DNA of 64,000 nt from Dyella japonica A8 (GCF_000725385.1 NZ_CP008884.1:4154001-4218000), one strand, 5' to 3'. Numbered from the stretch's first letter, positions 25,679 through 35,203 are shown. Notes: generated by a model not told the origin, from the letters alone. Program-made: numbers and translations.

Positions 25679-27079
25679 ATGGGTGTCAACGTACAAGGCT
25701 GGTCCAGGCGCCGACTGTTCCCCGTGACGGTCCGCTTGCCGTTGGCTGCCGCCAACGACAGCCAGCTGCATCGCCGCCATTACGTGCCGGTGCATGTGAA
25801 GTTCGTGCTCGCATTCGCCGTCGCGCTGGCGTGGGCCGTGCTCGCCTATGCCGTGGCTGGACGCTGGATCGGCGTGCAGGAAACGCCGGGAAAGCAGCTG
25901 GCCGCGCACCTGCTGGTCCTGGGTATCGCCGTGCTTCCGGCGTTCATGAACGCGTTTCTGGCGATGGGGCTGCTGCTTGACCGCCGACCCGCGCGCTCGC
26001 GCTTCGCCGATGCCGACTTTCCCGGCGTGACGATCCTGATGGCCGTGCACAACGCCGAAGACACCGTCCTCGACACCCTGGCGGGCATTGCGGCGCAACG
26101 TTACCCGGCGCCCTTCGAAGTTCTGGTGATCAACGACGGCTCCACCGACGCCACCCTGGCACGCCTGCGCGGCGCGGCCCACGCGTGGCTGGAAGTGCTC
26201 GACCTCAAGAGTGCCGGCGGCAAGGCCAGGGCGCTCAATGCGGGACTGAGGCTCGCGTCCTATCCCGTTACCGTGACGCTGGACGCCGATACCCACCTGC
26301 ACCCGCAAGCGCTGCGGCAACTGGTGACGCGCTACATGAGCGATCCGCCGAATACCGCCGCCGTCGCGGGCACGGTGCTGGTGCGCAATTCGCGGCAGAG
26401 CCTCGTCGCGCGCATGCAGGAGTGGGATTACTTCCACGGCATCTCGGCGACCAAGCGCGTGCAGAGCCTGTGCCAGGGCACGCTGGTCGCGCCGGGCACG
26501 TTCTCGCTGTATCGCACCGACATCCTGCGCGTTGTCGGCGGCTGGCCCGAGTGCGTGGGGGAAGACACCGTGCTGACCTGGGCGATCCTGCGCGACCATC
26601 ACCGGGTGGGTTACGCGGAGGATGCGATCGCCTTCACCCGCGTGCCCGCCTCGCTGCCCCGGTTCATCGAGCAGCGCGGTCGCTGGTCGCGCGGCGTGGT
26701 GGAAGCCTTCAGGGCACATGGCTCGCTGCTGTTCCGTCGCCGGCTGAGCACGTTTTTCATCTGGTGGAGCCTGCTGTTCCCGTACACCGACCTGGTCTAC
26801 GCGGTGGCGCTGGTGCCCGGCATCCTGCTCGCGTGCGCGGGCGCCTACTGGCTGGCGGGTGCGCTGCTGGCCTTCGTGATGCCCATGGCGCTGCTCACCA
26901 ATCTGATGGTCTACGCGGCACAGTCGCGCATGTTCCGCGCGCTGGGGCTCTCCGTGCGCCGCAACCCGTTCGGGCTGCTGGGCTACGCACTCGTGTATGG
27001 GCTGGTGCTCAAGCCCGCCAGCCTGATGGGTTACATCTCAGGCATGCTCCCACGGCGCTGGCACGGCAGGACGTACTGA
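25679..27079 (+). CDS. Membrane-bound family 2 glycosyltransferase (PgaC/NodC-like polysaccharide synthase)
   Basis: A 466-aa processive beta-glycosyltransferase. After one or two N-terminal membrane helices comes the GT-A domain: ILMAVHNAEDTVLDTL, VLVINDGSTDA, the DxD motif in TLDADTH, the catalytic base region CVGEDTVLTW, and Q-RGRW near the acceptor site. Several C-terminal helices follow. This is the plan of poly-GlcNAc, chitin and hyaluronan synthases; no deacetylase or PilZ gene is adjacent, so the polymer is not identified. The ATG at 25679 has CAGG upstream; a GTG at 25637 is also in frame. Probable sigma-54 control suggests regulated exopolysaccharide. Confidence 0.85.
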   Translation: MGVNVQGWSRRRLFPVTVRLPLAAANDSQLHRRHYVPVHVKFVLAFAVALAWAVLAYAVAGRWIGVQETPGKQLAAHLLVLGIAVLPAFMNAFLAMGLLLDRRPARSRFADADFPGVTILMAVHNAEDTVLDTLAGIAAQRYPAPFEVLVINDGSTDATLARLRGAAHAWLEVLDLKSAGGKARALNAGLRLASYPVTVTLDADTHLHPQALRQLVTRYMSDPPNTAAVAGTVLVRNSRQSLVARMQEWDYFHGISATKRVQSLCQGTLVAPGTFSLYRTDILRVVGGWPECVGEDTVLTWAILRDHHRVGYAEDAIAFTRVPASLPRFIEQRGRWSRGVVEAFRAHGSLLFRRRLSTFFIWWSLLFPYTDLVYAVALVPGILLACAGAYWLAGALLAFVMPMALLTNLMVYAAQSRMFRALGLSVRRNPFGLLGYALVYGLVLKPASLMGYISGMLPRRWHGRTY

Positions 27080-27091
27080 CGCGCGCTCCGC

Positions 27092-27559
27092 TCAGGTTGC
27101 CGGCCACGGCCACCATCCCGAACGCTGGAGCGCATAGCGATCGGCCGCCTGCTCAAACCGGTTGCCCGCGCTGATGCCACCGCATGCCGCATAGAGCGGC
27201 AGAAACAGTGGCCCCAGCACCATGTACTGGAACACGTGCGCGCGTTCATGGTCGGCCAGCGAGATGCACGGCTCCTGCCGATGGCCGGCGCGATGCGCAT
27301 AGGTGAAACACGGCGTATCCAACTGCTCGCAGGAATAGAGGATGACGTTGCCCAATGTGAGCGCGCCACCACTTCCGATGCGCGGCATGCAACGGAACCC
27401 CAGCGCCAAGTCGCGCCGCCGCCATTCCGGCCGCGCGCCCCACGGCACGCAGGCAAGGCCTGCCAGCACGCCCAGCAGACTATTGGGCAAGGTCCAGGCC
27501 ACGCCTGCCAGCAACGCGATCCAGCGGCCCGCCTTGAGTCCATGCCTTCGCCCAACCAC
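27092..27559 (-). CDS. Small membrane protein with HExxH motif (possible metallopeptidase)
   Basis: A 155-aa protein with an N-terminal hydrophobic segment (ALLAGVAWTLPNSLLGVLAGLA), then a soluble region with LGNVILYS, the motif HERAH in DHERAHVFQYMVLGPLFLP, and FEQAADRYA, whose Glu could complete a zinc site. I do not recognise a named family. Start at GTG 27559 is favoured because GGAGG lies 6 nt upstream; the GTG at 27565 is too close to it. It converges on the polysaccharide synthase gene (12 bp between stops) and diverges from trxC. Confidence 0.65.
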   Translation of the reverse strand: MVGRRHGLKAGRWIALLAGVAWTLPNSLLGVLAGLACVPWGARPEWRRRDLALGFRCMPRIGSGGALTLGNVILYSCEQLDTPCFTYAHRAGHRQEPCISLADHERAHVFQYMVLGPLFLPLYAACGGISAGNRFEQAADRYALQRSGWWPWPAT

Positions 27560-27634
27560 GGCCACCCTCCCTTGTTTCCTGCCGCCGGGGACACCATCTG
27601 ACGACGCAATGAGTCTTGGTCATCGAGGCCTGCC

Positions 27635-28072
27635 ATGTCCACCACGCTGTCGATTCCCTGCCCGCATTGCTCCGCGCTCAACCGCGTGCCCGAGGAACGC
27701 CTGGGCGAGCATCCGGTGTGCGGCCGTTGCAAGCACGCGCTGTTCGAGGGCAAGCCGGTCACGCTCACGGCGAACAACTTCGACGCGGTGGCGACACGCG
27801 GTGACCTGCCCGTAGTGATCGATTTCTGGGCACCTTGGTGCGGCCCCTGCGTGGGCTTTGCGCCGGTTTTCGCGGAGGCGGCGGCCAGCCTGGAACCGCA
27901 GCTGCGGCTCGCCAAGGTGGATACCGAGGCCCAACCCGCGCTGGCCCAGCGTTTCGGTATCCGCAGCATCCCCACCCTGCTGGTGATGCGCAACGGCCGC
28001 GAAGTGGCGCGACAGGCCGGCGCCATGAACGGCGTCCAGCTGCGCCAGTTCCTGGCCAATACCCTGCGCTGA
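27635..28072 (+). CDS. trxC: Thioredoxin 2 (zinc-binding)
   Basis: A 145-aa cytoplasmic thiol reductase. The N-terminal zinc ribbon C9-PH-C12 ... C29-GR-C32 distinguishes TrxC from TrxA, and the active site W68-C69-GP-C72 is intact, as is the cis-Pro in SIPTL. In other bacteria TrxC responds to oxidative stress. It converges on selO with only 6 bp between stops; SelO regulates redox proteins by AMPylation, so the neighbourhood is thematically redox. Confidence 0.95.
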   Translation: MSTTLSIPCPHCSALNRVPEERLGEHPVCGRCKHALFEGKPVTLTANNFDAVATRGDLPVVIDFWAPWCGPCVGFAPVFAEAAASLEPQLRLAKVDTEAQPALAQRFGIRSIPTLLVMRNGREVARQAGAMNGVQLRQFLANTLR

Positions 28073-28078
28073 GCCGGT

Positions 28079-29638
28079 CTAGGAACTGCAGGAAAGCATC
28101 GAGCAGCCGGCCTTGTGCGTGGCCCATGCCGGGCGCTTGCGCGCAAAGCGCTCGTTCCCCGGCTGGTCATCGTAAGGGTGTCGCATGACCTCGAGCAGTT
28201 CGTGGATGCCCGCGTAGTCGCCCTGCATCGCGCGATCGATGGCTTCCTGCGCGAGGTAATTGCGCAGGACGTAACGTGGGTTGGTGGCGCGCATGCGGAC
28301 GCGGCGCTGCTCCGCGGAAAGCGCGTCGCCCCGCGCACGGGCGGCATAGTTTTCCAGCCATGACTGGAAGGCAGGCTCGAACTGCTGGCGCTTCGCCTCG
28401 TCGTAGAACGATTCGTGCAATGGCGCCAGCGAAGGCCGGGCCGGGTCCACGTCGGCCAGTGCGCGGAAGAACAGCGTCATGTCGACCTCCGCATCGGCCA
28501 GCAAGGTGTGGAGTTCGCGCATGCGCTCGACGTCCTCGTCCCTGCACGATGCAAGGCCCAGCTTGGCGGCGATGTCGTCGCGATCCGCCTGGGCATAGAC
28601 CTCCGCGTAACGATCCAGCCCCGCCTGCAATGGCTCCGTACCGCTGAACAGCGGCGCGATCGCCATGGCCAGGCGGCTAAGGTTCCACCACGCCACGTTC
28701 GGTTGCTGGCCGAATCGGTAGCGTCGACGGCCGGCGTCGGTGGTATTGGGCGTCCATTCCGGGTCGAAATGGTCGATCCAGCCGTACGGGCCATAGTCGA
28801 TGGTGAGCCCCAGGATGGACATGTTGTCGGTGTTCATCACGCCATGCACAAACCCCACGCGCATCCAGTGCGCCACCATCCGTGCCGTGCGCTCGCACAC
28901 CTGGTTGAACCACTGTTCGTAAAGCGCTTCGCCTTCGCCCTGCAACGCAGGAAAGTCCCGGGCGATGGTGAAGTCGACCAGGCGCTTCAGCAGCGGGATA
29001 TCCCCACGTGCCGCCGGCAGCTCGAAGTTGCCGAAGCGGATGAATGAGGGCGCGACGCGACACACAATGGCGCCCGGCTCTTCCTGCGGATGCCCGTCGT
29101 AGAACATGTCGCGCACGACCTGGTCGCCGGTCACGACCAGGCTGAGCGCCCGCGTGGTGGGCACGCCAAGATGGTGCATCGCTTCGCTGCACAGGAATTC
29201 GCGGACGGACGAGCGCAGCACCGCGCGCCCGTCGGCACCGCGGGAGTAAGGCGTGCGGCCCGCGCCCTTGAGCTGGAGTTCCCAGCGCGCGCCGTCGCGG
29301 GCCAGCACCTCGCCCAGCGAAATCGCGCGCCCGTCGCCCAGTTGGTCTGCCCAGACACCGAACTGGTGCCCGCCGTAGTTGGCGGCGAACGGCTCCATGC
29401 CCTCGAGCAGGGCGTTGCCCCCGAGCACCTGCGCAAACTCAGGGCTCTCCATGTCCGCGGCATCCAGGCCCAGTGCCTGCGCCATTTCAGGCGACCATGC
29501 CACGACCCGCGGCGAGGCCACGGGTGTGGGCTGGACGCGCGAGTACACGGCCCCCAGCACCTGGCGGGGATGCGCCCCCTCCCCGGTGTCGGCCGGCAGT
29601 TCGCGAACGAAAGCGTTGTCGAAAGTCAGTGATGACAT
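28079..29638 (-). CDS. selO: Protein adenylyltransferase SelO (YdiU)
   Basis: A 519-aa pseudokinase-fold enzyme that AMPylates proteins on Ser/Thr/Tyr, linked to redox homeostasis. [55 protein letters not shown] and the metal/catalytic stretch [12 protein letters not shown] are all present. The C-terminal CSMLSCSS end carries the conserved Cys pair. The ATG at 29638 gives the family N-terminus [10 protein letters not shown]; an upstream start at 29671 is unlikely. Confidence 0.95.
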   Translation of the reverse strand: MSSLTFDNAFVRELPADTGEGAHPRQVLGAVYSRVQPTPVASPRVVAWSPEMAQALGLDAADMESPEFAQVLGGNALLEGMEPFAANYGGHQFGVWADQLGDGRAISLGEVLARDGARWELQLKGAGRTPYSRGADGRAVLRSSVREFLCSEAMHHLGVPTTRALSLVVTGDQVVRDMFYDGHPQEEPGAIVCRVAPSFIRFGNFELPAARGDIPLLKRLVDFTIARDFPALQGEGEALYEQWFNQVCERTARMVAHWMRVGFVHGVMNTDNMSILGLTIDYGPYGWIDHFDPEWTPNTTDAGRRRYRFGQQPNVAWWNLSRLAMAIAPLFSGTEPLQAGLDRYAEVYAQADRDDIAAKLGLASCRDEDVERMRELHTLLADAEVDMTLFFRALADVDPARPSLAPLHESFYDEAKRQQFEPAFQSWLENYAARARGDALSAEQRRVRMRATNPRYVLRNYLAQEAIDRAMQGDYAGIHELLEVMRHPYDDQPGNERFARKRPAWATHKAGCSMLSCSS

Positions 29639-29861
29639 GGCTTGGCTTGGTGGGAAGGGCGGGCCATTCACCGTGCCGCGAAGGCACGGCGGATGGTGGC
29701 GGAATCGCCGGACGGGACGCGATTCATCTTTGTGAAGACTGTCACATTCCTTTCAAAGAACTTACGACGAAATTCATGCCTTGTTGGCATTTGTGCAACA
29801 CGCGTGAAACTGTTTATATGTGCCTCGAACGGCCACGCAGGGGTGGCCGGGAGTCCGACAC

Positions 29862-30059
29862 ATGCACATGCTCCATGCACGTTCCGCCATCGAGCGCGGA
29901 ATGCAACTGGTAGCAGGGATGCTGAACCACCGGGACAGTGACGTCCGCAACCACCGACGTCAGGATCGCAGCCCATTCCAGCTGGTTTCCTGGCAACCAG
30001 GCGCGCACTCCAGGCGCGAAGACGAACTGGCGCGCCGTCAGCAGAACTCGTTCGGCTGA
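29862..30059 (+). CDS. Possible small protein in an AT-rich intergenic island
   Basis: A 65-aa open frame between selO and rsuA (gap 29639-30084). Support: GGGAG lies 8 nt before the ATG, and TTGTGC (29791-29796) / TATATG (29815-29820) with an 18-bp spacer lies just upstream in an AT-rich patch that is unusual here. The product is polar and Arg/Gln-rich, with no motif or signal peptide. It could equally be a short RNA transcript without translation. Nothing else in this gap is supported. Confidence 0.25.
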   Translation: MHMLHARSAIERGMQLVAGMLNHRDSDVRNHRRQDRSPFQLVSWQPGAHSRREDELARRQQNSFG

Positions 30060-30084
30060 AAAACGCCTGCCCAGCCAGTACGCA

Positions 30085-30798
30085 TCAAGCGCGTGCCGGT
30101 GCTTCAAAGATGCGCGCGATCTCCTGATCTTCAAGCGCGCGCCATTCGCCGTGCCGCAGCTCGCCCAGCGTCAGTGCGCCCACGGACACGCGCGTCAGCG
30201 CCTCCACGTGATTGCCCACCGCGGCGAACATGCGCCTCACCTGGTGGTAGCGCCCTTCCGTCAAGGTCAGACGCGCACGGCGTGGCGCCAGCACGTCCAG
30301 TACCGCAGGCTCCAGTGGCGTCGTTTCGGATTCGAGCATCATCGTGCCGCTGCCGAAGAGTTCGCCCTCATCGCCACGCAGGTCGCTGGCCAATACCGCC
30401 TCATAGACCTTCGCCACGCGCGCCTTCGGCGAGATGATCCGATGCAGCAACGCTCCGTCGTCGGTGAAAAGCAGCAGGCCCGACGTATCGCGATCCAGCC
30501 GTCCCACCGTGGAGAGCGCCGGATCGCGCATGCGGTAGCGCGGCGGCAACAAGTCGTAGACGACCCGCCCGATGTCCTTGCGTGAACACGTGGCACCCAG
30601 CGGCTTGTTCATCACCAGCACCATGCCCGTGGGCGGGTCCAGCGGTTCCTCGTCGATGCGGATGTGCTCGTGCGGCACCTTGTCGTCGGCATAGAGCACG
30701 TCGCCATCGGGATCGGTGATGCGTCCTTCGCGGAACATCAGCGCCACGTCCTTGCGGGTGCCATAGCCCAGGTTGGCGATAAGCTTGACTAATTTCAT
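30085..30798 (-). CDS. rsuA: 16S rRNA pseudouridine(516) synthase
   Basis: A 237-aa enzyme that isomerises U516 in 16S rRNA. An N-terminal S4-like segment (KLVKLIANLGYGTRKDV) is followed by the catalytic domain with GRLDRDTSGLLLFTDDG (catalytic Asp in R-L-D) and the TEGRYHQVRRMFAAVGNHV end typical of RsuA/RluB/E/F. The start overlaps the rsmC stop by 4 bp, forming a two-gene rRNA-modification operon. Confidence 0.92.
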   Translation of the reverse strand: MKLVKLIANLGYGTRKDVALMFREGRITDPDGDVLYADDKVPHEHIRIDEEPLDPPTGMVLVMNKPLGATCSRKDIGRVVYDLLPPRYRMRDPALSTVGRLDRDTSGLLLFTDDGALLHRIISPKARVAKVYEAVLASDLRGDEGELFGSGTMMLESETTPLEPAVLDVLAPRRARLTLTEGRYHQVRRMFAAVGNHVEALTRVSVGALTLGELRHGEWRALEDQEIARIFEAPARA

Positions 30799-31862
30799 GC
30801 GCGCACTCCGCGTGCCTCGATCACCTTGAAGCCGTCCTGCATCACCACGGTGCGTACCTCGTTGAAACGTGCGGCCAGCGTGGCCTCATAGGGAAGATGA
30901 CGATTGGCCACCAGCCAGAACCTGCCATGCGGCAGCAAGGCATCGGCGGCGGTATCGATGAAAGCGCGCCCGAGTTCGGGAAGATCGGCGCGCCCTTGAT
31001 GAAAAGGCGGATTGCTCACCACCACGTCGTATCGTTGCGGCAAGCCCCGCGTCACGTCATGCCAGTGCACGGCAAAGGCGACATCGCGGCCGCTGTCACG
31101 CTGCGCGCGATGCAGATTCTGCCGAGCCGGCTCCAACGCACGCGCCTCGGCCTCGTAGAGATCGATGGATGACACGCCCGGGCAGCGCTCGATCACCTGG
31201 GTCGAGAGATAACCGTAGCCGGCGCCCAGGTCCGCCACGCTGCCGGCGAGATCGGCCGGCAGATGCGCCGCCAGCAAGGCCGAGGCGGTATCCACGCGAT
31301 CCCAGGCGAACAAGCCCGGACGGCTGACATACCCGGCGTCGTTCGTTCGCGGCGTGTCGAACGCCTCCCACGTCGCGAGCAGGCCGGCATCCACCGGCCC
31401 GCCTACCGGTTGCGTCCAGAACACGCGGCATTTGTGCTTGGACAGCTGGTGCAGCGGTCCCGCCAGCTGGGTCAGGTCGCTTTCGGCCGACCGGGCACCT
31501 TCCGCGTTGGGCACGGCGGCAAGCACCACCCCGCCCTCCGTGACCCGGCGCAACGCACGCGCGAACAAGGCCCGCGCCTCGTCACGCTGGCGTGGCGGCA
31601 AGACCAGCACCAGCGGGAAGCGCCCATCGCCTCCCGGCGGCAACACGTCAAAACCACTGCGCTCCAGCGCGTCGGCAAACGGCCTGAAGCCCTGTTCGCA
31701 TACCCAGTCTTTGCCCGCCATCTCGCGCAGCCGGAAACCGTCGCGTGCACGCAGGAACAGCACGCGCCCATCGGCGGGCATCGCCAGGGCGCCGGTTTCA
31801 AACGGCACGAAGAGGGCCTCCAGCGCCACGTCATGGACGGCAGGAGCGAACGAAGCGGGCAT
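30795..31862 (-). CDS. rsmC: 16S rRNA m2G1207 methyltransferase-like protein
   Basis: A 355-aa SAM-dependent methyltransferase with the RsmC two-domain plan. A degenerate N-terminal domain is followed by a catalytic half with motif I ADLGAGYGYLSTQVIE and motif IV NPPFHQGRAD, which is typical of guanine N2 methyltransferases. It is translationally coupled to rsuA (ATGA), and both modify 16S rRNA, which supports the assignment over a generic methyltransferase. Confidence 0.88.
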   Translation of the reverse strand: MPASFAPAVHDVALEALFVPFETGALAMPADGRVLFLRARDGFRLREMAGKDWVCEQGFRPFADALERSGFDVLPPGGDGRFPLVLVLPPRQRDEARALFARALRRVTEGGVVLAAVPNAEGARSAESDLTQLAGPLHQLSKHKCRVFWTQPVGGPVDAGLLATWEAFDTPRTNDAGYVSRPGLFAWDRVDTASALLAAHLPADLAGSVADLGAGYGYLSTQVIERCPGVSSIDLYEAEARALEPARQNLHRAQRDSGRDVAFAVHWHDVTRGLPQRYDVVVSNPPFHQGRADLPELGRAFIDTAADALLPHGRFWLVANRHLPYEATLAARFNEVRTVVMQDGFKVIEARGVRA

Positions 31863-31927
31863 GGGGACGATGCGATCGTTGAACGGGTGCCTATGTTACC
31901 AACGTCAACGCCCGCCCCAAGGCGCCA

Positions 31928-32806
31928 TCACGCTGGCTCGGGCAAGGCCAGTTCGCTGGTGAATTCGCGATGCACGCCACTGAGGGGGTCCATGAAGGAC
32001 AACCGCCGGGCCAGCAGCTGCAGCGGGCGCGCATGGTCGTCGGGCCGTGGCTCGGGCAGGTCCGGGTAGAACGGGTCGTACAGGATGGGCGCCCCCAGGG
32101 CGGCCATGTGCACGCGCAGCTGGTGCTTTTTGCCGGTCACCGGCTGCAGGGCATAGCGCCAGTGCGTGGCATGGCGCTCGAGCACGTCGATGCGCGTTTC
32201 GCTGTTGGGCTCCCCCGGCACTTCGTGCATGCGGAAAAAAGGCTCGCCGGCCTCGATGCGCGAACGCCTTACCAGCGGGAACGACTGGGCCGGCAAGGGT
32301 GCAGCCCACGCCTCGTAGCCCTTTTCAATGCGCTGCTGGCGAAACAGCGACTGATAGGCGGCACGGCTGTCGCGGTCGGCCGAAAACATCACCAGTCCGG
32401 CGGTGTGCCGGTCGATGCGGTGCAAGGGCACCAGATCGGCGTTGCCGAGCGTACGCACCAGGCGCGCCAGCACGGTTTCCTCCACGAAGCCGCCCGCCGG
32501 GGTCACCGGCAGGAAGTGCGGCTTGTCCACGACCACGAGGTGGGCGTCGACATGCAACAGGGTTTCGTGGAAGGGGATGGGATCCTCCCGGGGCACCTCG
32601 CGGAAATAGTGCACGCGCAGCCCGGGACGGTACGGTGCATCGGCACGCAGCGGCTGCCCGGCGGCGTCAAGCACGCGCGCGCGGGCGAAACGATCCTCCC
32701 ATACCGTGCGCCCGATCCGGGGAAACAGCGCGCACAGCCCGTCCAGCACGGTAGCCCATGATCCTTGTGGCAAATGCACCGTACTGGCGGCGGGCGGGCG
32801 GGACAT
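31928..32806 (-). CDS. RluA-family pseudouridine synthase
   Basis: A 292-aa enzyme with the family motif LHRIDRHTAGLVMFS (catalytic Asp in H-R-I-D), LVVVDKPHFLPVTP and GKKHQLRVHMAALGAPI. There is no N-terminal S4 domain; instead about 80 residues of divergent sequence. Target RNA is not clear. It lies just upstream of the rsmC-rsuA unit on the same strand with a 65-bp gap, so three RNA-modifying genes are grouped. Confidence 0.88.
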   Translation of the reverse strand: MSRPPAASTVHLPQGSWATVLDGLCALFPRIGRTVWEDRFARARVLDAAGQPLRADAPYRPGLRVHYFREVPREDPIPFHETLLHVDAHLVVVDKPHFLPVTPAGGFVEETVLARLVRTLGNADLVPLHRIDRHTAGLVMFSADRDSRAAYQSLFRQQRIEKGYEAWAAPLPAQSFPLVRRSRIEAGEPFFRMHEVPGEPNSETRIDVLERHATHWRYALQPVTGKKHQLRVHMAALGAPILYDPFYPDLPEPRPDDHARPLQLLARRLSFMDPLSGVHREFTSELALPEPA

Positions 32807-33016
32807 CGGGCAACTCCGGGGCGGTCGTGCGACAGCTTACCCCGTCCGTTTTTCCGCGGCGGCACCGCACCTGCGCCCGGCTGCCACGAAGCGCCCGATA
32901 TGACTTCCGGCGTACACCGCTCCAACGCCACGGACGTTGGATAAACTCAGTGAAGAACGGGTTCCGCACCCAGGGACGGCGCCACCCGATGCGCCCACAA
33001 ACTGACGAGGCAGCAC

Positions 33017-35041
33017 ATGGACAAGCCGGCACACCCTGCTCGGCAAGCGCGCACTTCGAACCCCCGGCATGCATGGCCAGCCGTTGCCTGGCTGGCCGGC
33101 CTGGCGCTGGCGGCCATGCCGTCGCTGCATGCGGCGACCCTGGACCCTGCCGTGCTGCCGCAGGTACAGGCCGCGACCTTCGAGGTGGTCATCCCCAAGC
33201 CGGAGAAAGACCCCCTCACCTACGAGAAACCGCTGCCGCTGGACCAGTTGCCCTACCAGCAGCGCACGGACAAGTTCTATTCCGTCGGCACCGCCTTCGC
33301 GATCGGCGAGAACCGCTATGTGACCGCTGGCCACGTGCTCTCGCTGGGCATCGACAGCCTGATGGGTGAGCCGGCCGTGCGCGACGCGTCCGGCCACGTC
33401 TACGCCATCGACAAGGTCACCCGCTACTCGCTGCACGAGGATTTCGTCGAGTTCACGCTGAAGAACCCGCCCAAGGTCGCGCCACTGGCGATCAACACCC
33501 AGCCGGACATGAACCAGGTGGTCTACGCCGTGGGCAATGCGCTGGGCACCGGCGTCGTGATCCGTGACGGCCTGTACACCTCGCAGACGCCGGAAGAGCA
33601 GGACGGCCGCTGGAAATGGATGCGCTTTTCCGCGGCGGCATCGCCCGGCAACAGCGGCGGCCCCTTGCTGGACAAGGACGGCAAGGTCATTGGCGTGGTG
33701 GTGATGAAGTCGCCCGACGAAAACCTCAACTACGCGCTGCCCATCGACCTGGTGATGAAGGCGCCGGCCAAGCAGGGCAGCATCGACACGCGCGAGAGCT
33801 ATCAGCTGGACGTGATCGAGGACAGGCACACCGGCGCATTCAAGGCGCAGTTCCCGCTGCCCAAGTCTTTCGCCGATTTCAGCGCGACCTACCAGCAGCT
33901 CCACAACGCGGACGTTGACCAGAAGCTGCACGACCTGCTGGCCGAAAACGCCGGCACGATGTTCCCCAACGGCGCCGGCTCCAACCGTCTGCTGCACAGC
34001 TTCTCCACGCTCGATCCCTTCCCCACCCTGCTCCATCGCAACAGCAACGGCACCTGGGTCATCGCCAGGGCCAACGAGAGCAAGGCCGTGCTGCCGCGCA
34101 ACGGTTACCTCAGCCGCGCCGCGGTCGGCCAGCAGGTGATGTTCCACCTGCGCAAGCCCGACGACATCACCAGCAAGCAGTTGTACGACGATTCGAAGCT
34201 CTTCATGGATCTGGCGCTGAAGGCTGTTCCGCTGCAGCGCCGCGTGGGTGCGGAGCAGGTCAACATCACCTCGCTGGGCAAGCCGTCGCTGGAACGCGAT
34301 TACACCGACACCTACCAGCGCCGCTGGCAGATCCGCGAATGGCCGATGGCGTACGACAACGGGCTGGTGGTGGCCTTCCTGCTGCCGGTGCCCGACGGTT
34401 ATGCGGCGATGCTCCGCGTCACCAACAACCGCAGCGAGCACGAAGACATGGCAGATATGAAGCAGCTCGCCAACTACGTCTACGTGTCCTACAGCGGCAC
34501 GCTCGCCCAGTGGAAGGAATTCCTGGCCAACACCGCCCTGCTGCCCAGCGTGCTCTCGGACATCGCCATCCGCTTCAACTATGGCGATGATTTCAAGTAC
34601 CAGTCGCGACGCCTGGGCTTTGGCTATACACCTTCGCTGCAGAAGATCGACGCGGACAGCCAGCTCGTGCTCGGCATGTCCTACTTCCAGGACCACGGCA
34701 AGACCGTGTGGGATGTCTCCCGGGTGGACGTGAAAGCCAACGTCGAGAACGCCGAGCACGTGAGCGTCAGCCGGCACGTGGCACCATCGGACGACCTGGA
34801 CGACGGTTTCCGCAACCGCTGGGGCAAGATCGTCAACCGCAGCCACCCCGACGACGGCGTGCCCTACAGCGAAAACGACATGACCTATATCGGCACGGTG
34901 GGCGGCACCAAGGCCAACGCCGACACCAAGCCGGAAGTGCTCTACACCGCGTTCTACGGCGTGGACGGGCCGCGCCCGGAAGACGCCATGAAGGGCAAGC
35001 TCAACCTGCTTCTTGAAAAGCTGCAGGTCAACGAGCGCTGA
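33017..35041 (+). CDS. Exported trypsin-like serine protease with large unassigned C-terminal region
   Basis: A 674-aa protein with an N-terminal signal (hydrophobic WLAGLALAAMPSLHA). Residues ~75-255 are an S1-fold protease: H106 in VTAGHVLS and S213 in SPGNSGGPLLD are clear; the Asp is probably in the HEDFVEF stretch. The remaining ~420 residues contain no domain I recognise and no PDZ repeat, unlike DegP/HtrA. This would fit a periplasmic or surface protease with a substrate-binding module. The ATG at 33017 was chosen because it is directly followed by the signal peptide. Confidence 0.85.
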   Translation: MDKPAHPARQARTSNPRHAWPAVAWLAGLALAAMPSLHAATLDPAVLPQVQAATFEVVIPKPEKDPLTYEKPLPLDQLPYQQRTDKFYSVGTAFAIGENRYVTAGHVLSLGIDSLMGEPAVRDASGHVYAIDKVTRYSLHEDFVEFTLKNPPKVAPLAINTQPDMNQVVYAVGNALGTGVVIRDGLYTSQTPEEQDGRWKWMRFSAAASPGNSGGPLLDKDGKVIGVVVMKSPDENLNYALPIDLVMKAPAKQGSIDTRESYQLDVIEDRHTGAFKAQFPLPKSFADFSATYQQLHNADVDQKLHDLLAENAGTMFPNGAGSNRLLHSFSTLDPFPTLLHRNSNGTWVIARANESKAVLPRNGYLSRAAVGQQVMFHLRKPDDITSKQLYDDSKLFMDLALKAVPLQRRVGAEQVNITSLGKPSLERDYTDTYQRRWQIREWPMAYDNGLVVAFLLPVPDGYAAMLRVTNNRSEHEDMADMKQLANYVYVSYSGTLAQWKEFLANTALLPSVLSDIAIRFNYGDDFKYQSRRLGFGYTPSLQKIDADSQLVLGMSYFQDHGKTVWDVSRVDVKANVENAEHVSVSRHVAPSDDLDDGFRNRWGKIVNRSHPDDGVPYSENDMTYIGTVGGTKANADTKPEVLYTAFYGVDGPRPEDAMKGKLNLLLEKLQVNER

Positions 35042-35070
35042 GGGCGGTCAACAAAGCTCCCCTACACCTC

Positions 35071-35203
35071 AATCCCATCATTCCGGCGCAGGCCGGAATC
35101 CAGTGGCGGCATCGTTTGGTTTTTTGCGAAGAGCGGATCGACGTTGTCGCGAAAACCTGGCACTCGGCAACTGGATTCCGGCCTGCGCCGGAATGACGGG
35201 ATT
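35071..35203. repeat. 133-bp element with 34-bp inverted ends
   Basis: Left arm 35071-35104 and right arm 35170-35203 are inverted repeats with one mismatch in 34. Each arm is itself built around the small palindrome CATTCCGGCGCAGGCCGGAATC. The 65-bp interior is unrelated. The element lies between convergent stops and resembles a MITE-like or folded intergenic repeat. The half-palindrome recurs in repeat loci A-C. Confidence 0.75.
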
